The notes under the pieces: model-generated
What the model was told of the DNA's origin: nothing
The model's database searches: none
Seen by the model: only the letters and a program-made list of their open reading frames with translations
Position numbers and translations under genes: made by a program
Source: Phytophthora quininea
Taxonomy: Eukaryota; Oomycota; Peronosporomycetes; Peronosporales; Peronosporaceae
Length of the DNA: 64,000 nt
Direction of reading: 5' to 3'
Assembly (NCBI GenBank): GCA_011947345.1
Contig: JAAVTG010001003.1
Span: 930,001-994,000, forward strand
Part shown: piece after piece, positions 57,801 through 64,000 of the stretch
How positions within the stretch are numbered: position 1 is the first letter of the stretch
Layout: each line of letters opens with the position of its first letter

Positions 57801-58917
57801 GTTAAAAGAGTATAATCGAGGCATGCGTTTGCGTGGGCTGCTCCGAGACAAAGATGTGTGCGACATTGTGGTTTGTCTAGAGGAGATCATGCCAAACCTA
57901 GCTGAAGTACGGTCTTACTTACATACGCATCAAGTCAGATTTCACAGCAAGTCCTGCTCGTTCACATGGTCTGTCGACCCGTCTTTTGTTGCGGATATCA
58001 TTCGCTTCCGGCTACCAGAAGCCACGGTGGATGAGATGCTTGAGCGTCTGAAAAACACGAAGAAAACGCTTAACGATGGTAAGCCGGTTCGCGAGGAGAT
58101 TGCAATTGACGGGGAAGGCGACGTCCATGCAGATAATGTGGTCGTAGCGTTGGATAAAGCTGGAACTTTTGAACGAGAACAAATCGAAGCTATGAAATGG
58201 CTGTGGAACCTGCAGAAAATATGTGATGGTGGAATCCGGTGTTGCACCTGGCTTCTTAACGAGGTTCAACAGCAAGTGGAATGCACGGAAGCGGTAACTC
58301 TTGTAGAGAACATTCTGAAAGCAAAGTGGCCCTATGCCGATGTTCCTGGACTGTCGACAGCAAAATACTGTGATCTTTACCGCTTTCGAAGTGGTACGTG
58401 GTTGAGCGACGCGTCGATACAAGCGTTCGCGTGCTATCTACAGGAGCGCTTCAAGAACAATTCATGCGTTGTCGTGGCAAGCGTGAGCGAAAGTGCTGCC
58501 GTGGATGAAGCTACTTTCTCGGTGGAAACCTTTGTGAAAATCGGAGAGGCGATACAAACCAATGACTACGTATTCATACCGGTCAATTTCGACCAGACAC
58601 ACTGGGTTTGCGTTGTCGTGGCTAGAGTTACGAAGCAAATTATCGTCTACGACAGCTTGAACACGAGGAAGACTATGAAAGTGCTCAAGAGTATCGCTAC
58701 GGAACTAAACAGTGACGTTCTTGATGGAAGGTACAAACTAACTACTGAGAGGACGCCACGCCAAAATGACGGGAACAGTTGCGGTATCTTTGTGTGTCTT
58801 CAGTTTTGGCGTCGCGTCGCGACCAAGGTGCATGACGACTTCTCATCAGCAGGCATCACTGAGCTTCGTTGGAAAATGCTACAGTCAGTCTTCAGCATGG
58901 AGATTGAGGAAGCGTAG
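54846..58917 (+). CDS. MULE transposase fused to Ulp1/SENP-type cysteine protease
   Basis: Introns at 55869-55933, 56133-56200 and 57164-57254 (GT-AG, all in phase). Order: charged N-terminus; FAR1-like zinc region (YICTHGWRERERGGG, GCPFQFLAQ, DYRHNHAIS); DDE core with D in VVQMDCTHKTNKY, D in VRIVIVDKDMREVE, C/H in FSCHFHVIKWL, and E in NNRVESF; SWIM finger (CDCEFSQTMKLPCRH); a middle region with GRPRLNREARRNA; and a C-terminal Ulp1 (C48) protease with H in QTHWVCVVV, D in IIVYDSLN, Q in RQNDGNSCG and nucleophile C in the same motif, ending at 58917. All catalytic residues are visible. Breaks: GGGGG 55057-55061, about 56430, and TTTTT 56728-56732. MULEs carrying Ulp1 domains are known in plants (Kaonashi type). 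Confidence 0.85.
57160..57225 (+). repeat. CCAGGTATCGT array inside MULE intron 3
   Basis: Four CCAGGTAT copies and one CCAGGCAT lie within 66 bp, with 10-bp spacing for the last four (CCAGGTATCG, CCAGGCATCG, CCAGGTATCG, CCAGGTATCT). The first contains the actual 5' splice site (CCCAG|GTATGT). The same motif occurs in intron 2 (56165-56184) and at both element ends. Confidence 0.85.
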
Positions 58918-59243
58918 GGTCATCGATCAGTGACGTGAGGGTTAACTTCTAATACATGGCCAATACCTATCACATACCTGTTGTAGCTCTCTAGCATACC
59001 TGGACATCACACACTAATCTGATTGGGCACGATCTCGTAAAAATGCTTTTTGTTCATGCCGCCAACCACTTCCTCTCGTCACTTCGGATTTTGTCGTTGT
59101 ACTGCGCATATGGATATTCCAGGTATACCAACTGGACAATACCTGTTTTGGTAAGATAAATATAAATTACCGCACCTTTTGTGCAGTAAAATCATACCTG
59201 GAACATACCTGCCAGCAGAACTGGAAAATACGTGTTTTGTGGT

Positions 59244-59283
59244 AAACCTAACCCTCCAAAATACCTGGTCGGGTAAGGCGTCC
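59244..59283 (-). repeat. Right terminal inverted repeat of the MULE
   Basis: Reverse complement reads GGACGCCTTACCCGACCAGG, continuing TATTTTGGAGGGTTAGGT, matching the left end. The following nine bases are the target-site copy. Confidence 0.85.
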
Positions 59284-59295
59284 TTTATTCAATTT

Positions 59296-60583
59296 ATGGA
59301 GAAGTTGTGGGCGAAGGAGGTGCACTTGGCGCCGCCGCGCGATTCCCTGGCGGCACCCGAGGCCGAGGTGCAGCGCATCGTGTGGGCTGTAGCTGGCGTC
59401 TTCGTGGCGAGCTCTGTGGTGTCGTCGGCGCTGCTGATCCGCGGCCATCTGAACCACTTCACGCAGCCCATCGTGCAGAGCAAGGTCTCCTCTTTCAATA
59501 TTGTATTCTTTTCTTCTGCTTTCACTAAACTTTTCTGTAAACGTTTTGATCGGAAATGCGCTTTAGATCGTGGGGATTCTGTGGATGGTGCCGATTTACG
59601 CTACAGACTCGTGGTTATCCCTGAGATTCAAGGACGCAGCTCTGTATCTGGACCTGATGCGAGACTCATACGAGGGTTATGTCATCTACCTGTTCCTGGC
59701 TCTTATGATCGCGTACTTAGGAGGCGGCAACAATGAACGAGTGGTGACTATCATGAGGGGAATGCCAGATCTAGAGCACCCGTGGCCGTTCAACAAGTGG
59801 TGCAAGCCCATTGCCATGGGTCCGAGCTTTCTAAGGGACTGCAAGATGGCGACCATGCAGTTCGTGGTAGTAAAGCCAATGATGGCGTTCGTGGCAATTC
59901 TGCTGCGGATCAATGGGCTCTATGATCAGGGCAATTTCAGTGCCAGGAAAGGGTACTTGTACACGAGTCTGGTGGTCAACGCCTCCATCACGTACGCGTT
60001 CTACTACCTGGTGCTGTTCTACCTGGCGCTTAGCAGACAGTTGGCGCCGTACAACCCTGTACCTAAATTCCTCTGCATTAAAGCCGTGCTGTTCCTGTCG
60101 TTCTGGCAGAGTGTGGTGTTGGCGTTCCTCTCGCGCTTCCAGATCATTCACGAGCTGGGATCGTGGAGTGTGGAGAACGTCACCACGGGCATTCAAAACC
60201 TACTTATTTGTTTTGAAATGTTCTTTGTGGCGCTTGCTCACCACCGAGCGTTCCCGTACAGACCCTATGTGCACGGAAACCTAGCGCTACGCACCAGCAT
60301 CTTGGCGGATCATCTCGCGTTCGAGGATGCCATGCGCGACTTTAATGAGGTCATGCCGGTGGTGCTGCCTACGGCTTTCAAGCCTGGCGCAGCGACGCTC
60401 AAGGCCAAGAAGAAGTACGACTTGATCCATCCAAAGGACCTGTTTGCTTCCGAGACGGTGAGTCTGCTGGGCGAGGAGACATCCGCCACCTCTGACGATG
60501 AAAGTGTGGCATCCATCGAATCGAAAAGCTCGAGGGGCTCCAGCCCGGGTGGAAAGCCAGTATCACGCGGTTGGAAGCTATAG
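59296..60583 (+). CDS. TMEM184: TMEM184/OST-alpha-family seven-pass membrane protein
   Basis: Exons 59296-59484 and 59567-60583 give 401 residues in one clean frame. Family landmarks: the first membrane segment VWAVAGVFVASSVVSSALLI, LNHFTQPIVQ, IVGILWMVPIYATDSWLSLR, ALYLDLMRDSYEGYVIYLFL, CKMATMQFVVVKPMMA, ALSRQLAPYNPVPKFLCIKA, VLFLSFWQSVVLAFLSRFQII, LLICFEMFFVALAHHRAFPY (a longer family block is split here). The C-terminus is Ser/acidic and cytosolic. The family includes the organic solute transporter alpha subunit and TMEM184 proteins; substrate unknown. The start codon lies only 3 bp after the MULE target-site copy, so its original promoter has been pushed away. Confidence 0.92.
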
Positions 60584-60706
60584 CCTGAACAAGATTTTAT
60601 CTATTCAACATTACACAGCAACGGTTGCACTATAACTCTTTCAGCCATCCTTGTGTGAGAGGCAACCAACGCCAACATTCTTTCTCTCGCAGAGCTAACT
60701 GTTTTC

Positions 60707-63700
60707 TTAGTTATCCTCTTGGCGAATTTGGAAGTTGCGCAGATCGTCTTGACCGACCAGTTCCAATCCTTTCTCATTAGCGAGATGCAGCACGCAGATG
60801 AAATAGAAGGACACGGTCACATTTGAGGGCACCTGGACGCACAAACAGTTAGAAATCCAAATAAGAAACATCAAAAAGAAGTGAACGATGTCCGTACCTT
60901 GCCCGCCACGCTCTCAACCACGTTCTCAAACGTTGTATTTAGGGCTGGCTCCTCACCGTCGCCGTCTTGTTCACGCAGACGCTTACCACTCTCATTGAGG
61001 ACGACAACTTCACCTTCGTGGAGTTTCTCGCCCTCGCTGGTCTTTCCGTCTTCTGCTCTCTTCTCGGTTTCCGCTGGGCCTTCAGCTTTCACAGTCTTTT
61101 TCTTCTCCAGGTGGTCCCAAATGCTTCCCTTCAGCTTCTTCACGTCCACGCGCTTAGCGAAGCGCTCGTAGTGCACTCCGATCTTCTCTACGACACGGTC
61201 GGCTTGCACAAGGTTGTCTACGGAATACAAGGCTTCTGTGCCAGGGTCGTCAGCCCCACTCACGCCGCCGTCTTCGTCGTCGTATCCGGCCTCATACTCT
61301 CCGTCGAAGCCGGAGCTGTCCTCGTTGTAAGTAAATGGCTGGCTCGTATTGTCACTACTATCCGCCCCATTCGCTTGAGAGTCCTCTACTACGCCACCGC
61401 CAGATCTCCTAAAGTAACGAGGTTTTTCTTTGAGGAAATGACGGAAGAAGAGCCCCAACTCAATGTGCGTGTCCACAGGAAGCACCAAATCTGACGCCTT
61501 TTCCTCCTGCTTCTTCACCTGGAACTTCGAGATCGCAAGACTAGAAGCTGCTTTTGGTGCTTTTAGTTTGGATAGATCCGGCTGCTCACCAAAGAAATCG
61601 ACCAAGATCGCTGCCTTCTTCTCTGCTCCAGCACTGGCCTTCTTCGGACGCTCCGCCTCTTCGACTTTAATGGAGACTCCATCATCATCGATGAAGCCGT
61701 TCGTCTCCATCAGAGCATCTCTCTCCGCTTCCTCCTTTTGGCGCTGCTTGATTTGGATTTTGCGGACAGCAGGGAACTTCCAGTGGCCAGGACCGGCCCA
61801 ATTCCGCAGCATCTTGACGTCAAAGTAGGAGTAATCGTTCCTCGCATCCTGGTCGTCCCCTCCCTGCTCGTCCAACGATGCTGATCGAACGAGTGCGGAC
61901 TCGATCATCTGAGAGAACAAGTTACTTTCGTAGTTGTCGGGTAAATTCTCGTCCACCTTTGCGCGGAAAAAGTCTGCAGCACTCGCTTTCAGTGAGGCCT
62001 CTTTGTCGATGGTTGTTGGGCCACTTTCTGCGCCTTCCTGAGCAGAGTCTTCGTCTTCATCGTCACTACCAGCCAGATCAATTATCTCCGTTTCTTTCTC
62101 CATACTGACATCGTCAGGAGCAGCTTCCTCCACCTCTTCGGCCGGACCCACTTCTTCATCTCCGTCGTATTCCCCGTTATCGTCGCCAAAATCCAGTGCT
62201 GTATCCTCCACGGCGTCCTCGGCATCAGATTCGTCTTCACTGGCACCTTTCATGATACCCGCCAGGTTCATTGTGATCGCATCTTGCTTCCCCAACGACT
62301 TCCGTCGGCCTTTCACCGGCGTGTTAATTAAAAATCGTTTTTGATACCGACTTTGTGGCGCGCTTCATCCCCATAGTATTCGTCCAGCTGGTCATACATG
62401 CGGTAGAGCGGCGGACAGACCTCAAGATCCTGCACGTCCTGATTGATGCAAGCGAGGCTGCCAAATAACGACAAGCTAATGCGCTCTTTAGCTGCAGGCT
62501 TGTCAACCTTTGTACGGTTTTCTCGGCTTCTTTGGGCTTGTCCTCACCCGAACCAGCTTCCTCTTCGCCAGTTTTGCCATCCTTACTTTCTTCGTCTTTC
62601 TCCTCGCTTTCTGCAGCATCATCCATTTCGGTATCTACCTCCTTTTCAGTGTCTACATCACCAGCCTCAACGTTGTCAGCTTCCACTGCTGATTCGGCCT
62701 GATCCTTCTCTTGGAAGGTTTCTTTTCTAACGCTTCGTTATCGTTCTTTTGACAGCAACATCACCGGTCGGTTTTCGAGTGACCACACTCACATCGGACG
62801 AGTTGAGCAGAATCTTGCAGCCGTCGTACACGCTGAGGTTGGCCAGCAGCATGCCCTTCGCTCCGCCTTCGTCGAAAGACTGGGACATCTTGTGGAACAG
62901 CGGGTCGGCTTCACATTCTGTGTCATAGCTCTTGAGGTTGATATTGTTCAAGTTCTTCTCGATCGTGCGCGCGTGCGGCTTCCTCGTCTTGCGAGCAGTG
63001 GCACCGCTCTTCTCGGCGTCGCTGTCTGCTGCATCGTCCACGCCGTGCTTCTGCTCTGTGCGGGACAAGTTCTCCAAAATCTTGTACGACGAGTTCCACG
63101 TATCGTCCACTCGGTACGAGTAAATCTTAATACTCGCGTCCAACGTGCAGCTCGCCTTCTGGAAATTGTATGTGTCGTCGTCTGCATCTTCTCCAGCGAT
63201 TTTTCTACAACAATACAATAAGCAAACAGTCCATAAAGAAGCAAAAACAAAACAAAAACTTCTTACTTGGACGAATCCAGAATGTCTTCCATGTGATCAA
63301 TCAGATGCAACGACCACGAGTTCTTGACGTTGATTTTCTGTAAAGAAAACCCAAAAGTTAGCGTCAAACCGACTGCAATAAATACAATAATATAATATCT
63401 TGCTACACCTACATTCTCCGAGGACATTTTGATGATCGTAGAGTACATGTCGCTGATGTACTGCTTGCTGTGTGCTGGCTGCGCTCCATTTCCATTGTTA
63501 GACGTGAGTGAGCGCCGTCTCTGCTGGTAGGCGAGCGAGCGGCGGCGGCGTCGGCGTCTGGCGATCTCCTCCTCGTCGTTCTGCGACAGCGAGCGCTTGC
63601 GCTTGCCCGTGGTGCGCTTGGGGGCGTCGCTGGCCTTCTCCTCGCGCTCGTCTTCGTCCTCCGTCAGCTCGTACTGCTCCACGTCGCTCTCGGCTGCCGC

Positions 63701-63790
63701 TTCCGCCATCGTCTCTGGCCTCTCCGGCTTTACTGTCGGGGGATTAGACGTCGCCAGAGGTGGTTTTATATATTCGTTTCTGAGAGACAT
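60707..63790 (-). CDS. NCAPH: Condensin subunit CAP-H (Barren, kleisin)
   Basis: Kleisin bridging the SMC2/SMC4 heads in condensin. Exons 63790-63413, 63337-63267 and 63204 onward, and last exon 60832-60707 after the donor at 60897. A basic N-terminus (RRRRRRRSLAYQQRRRSLTS), then INVKNSWSLHLIDHMEDIL and NFQKASCTLDASIKIYSYRV (SMC2-binding block), VYDGCKILLNSSD, long acidic segments, NWAGPGHWKFPAVRK, FFGEQPDLSKL, and the C-terminal winged helix FYFICVLHLANEKGLEL ending FQIRQEDN. One-base breaks cluster at 62.33-62.75 kb (e.g. AAAA-run losses after DVAVK and EALEK). ATG 63790 is the first in frame; ATG 63709 is possible. Confidence 0.88.
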
Positions 63791-64000
63791 TGACTCGGGT
63801 TTTCTGTAGTAAGGATGCAGCCATCGAAATAGCTACAGGAATTACCTCGATCAAATCTATGATTTAGAATTCAAACCTACATTTTAAGATTCTATCCAAT
63901 GAGAGACCACCAACCAGCGCACGGCTTCCAGTCCAACTTCAGTCGCAAGACTGCTATTGTTGCCTTTCACTTCAAGATGAAGCGGTTGGAGGCCATGCAG

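Larger units (their letters stand above)
54679..59283 (+). mobile_element. Mutator-like DNA transposon (MULE) with transposase and Ulp1-type protease
   Basis: A 4605-bp element bounded by a perfect 9-bp target-site duplication, TTTATTCAA at 54670-54678 and 59284-59292. Its ends are inverted repeats: the left core CCGACCAGGTATTATGAAGG (54690 onward) matches the reverse complement of the right end (59273 down to 59246) with 2 mismatches in 27. 9-bp duplications are typical of MULEs. The interior is one spliced gene on plus (54846-58917). The motif CCAGGTAT and its complement recur near both ends and in two introns. The perfect duplication suggests fairly recent insertion. It lies between a minus gene (ATG 54535) and a plus gene (ATG 59296). 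Confidence 0.88.

Noticed and set aside
61000..62316. Separate acidic protein gene downstream of condensin
   Set aside because: After repairing short A runs the frame continues the CAP-H kleisin, and the C-terminal winged helix follows by splicing.

Overview
The window is nuclear DNA from an oomycete, most likely Phytophthora or a close relative. The evidence is short GT-AG introns in a compact GC-rich gene set, tandem GPI-anchored GH72 glucanosyltransferases, a folate/biopterin-transporter family member, a secreted PAN/Apple protein, the oomycete Inr/FPR core promoter, and MULE- and hAT-like transposon proteins. No rRNA, tRNA or CRISPR was seen. Genes are dense, on both strands, and often divergent with 110-150 bp between start codons.

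Layout. 0.6-5.8 kb: three tandem GH72 cell-wall genes, the middle one internally deleted. 6.0-8.0 kb: an intron-rich DegT/DnrJ-type aminotransferase (-). 8.4-10.2 kb: folate/biopterin-type transporter. 10.3-15.6 kb: a divergent protein kinase / anoctamin pair. 15.7-18.4 kb: a divergent GATA+PHD finger protein / SKP1 pair. 19.0-26.5 kb: a giant Nup214-like FG nucleoporin (-), divergent to RABL2 (26.6-27.5 kb), followed by NUP85 (-). 30.7-33.8 kb: eIF5 and a mitochondrial aldehyde dehydrogenase. 34.8-37.1 kb: a basic nuclear-type protein and a PHD-like protein. 37.2-40.9 kb: a secreted PAN/Apple protein and a MULE-transposase-derived SWIM protein. 41.0-44.2 kb: a mitochondrial membrane protein, an RCC1-repeat protein and a BART-domain protein. 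44.8-46.7 kb: cytoplasmic poly(A)-binding protein. 47.2-49.8 kb: an oomycete hAT-like transposase relative. 49.9-54.5 kb: an SRP54-M-domain-like mitochondrial protein, a chorismate mutase-prephenate dehydratase fusion and a mitochondrial membrane protein. 54.68-59.28 kb: a complete Mutator-like element (terminal inverted repeats, 9-bp target duplication, transposase plus Ulp1-type protease). 59.3-63.8 kb: a TMEM184-family protein and condensin CAP-H.

Most genes are housekeeping genes: nuclear pore, translation, ubiquitin ligase, condensin, phenylalanine synthesis and cilium/flagellum. The accessory material is the GH72 array, the PAN protein, and three transposon-derived loci of different ages. 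The intact-looking 4.6-kb Mutator-like element is the standout. It sits 3 bp before the ATG of the TMEM184 gene and carries an unusual repeated CCAGGTAT motif in its ends and introns.

A caution applies to every gene model. Single-base frame breaks recur throughout, mostly where a homopolymer looks one base short, and they hit genes that should be essential (PABP, NUP85, CAP-H, RABL2). I read most as sequence/assembly error rather than gene decay, and I give spans for whole genes across the breaks. Spans of multi-exon genes run from start to stop codon and include introns.
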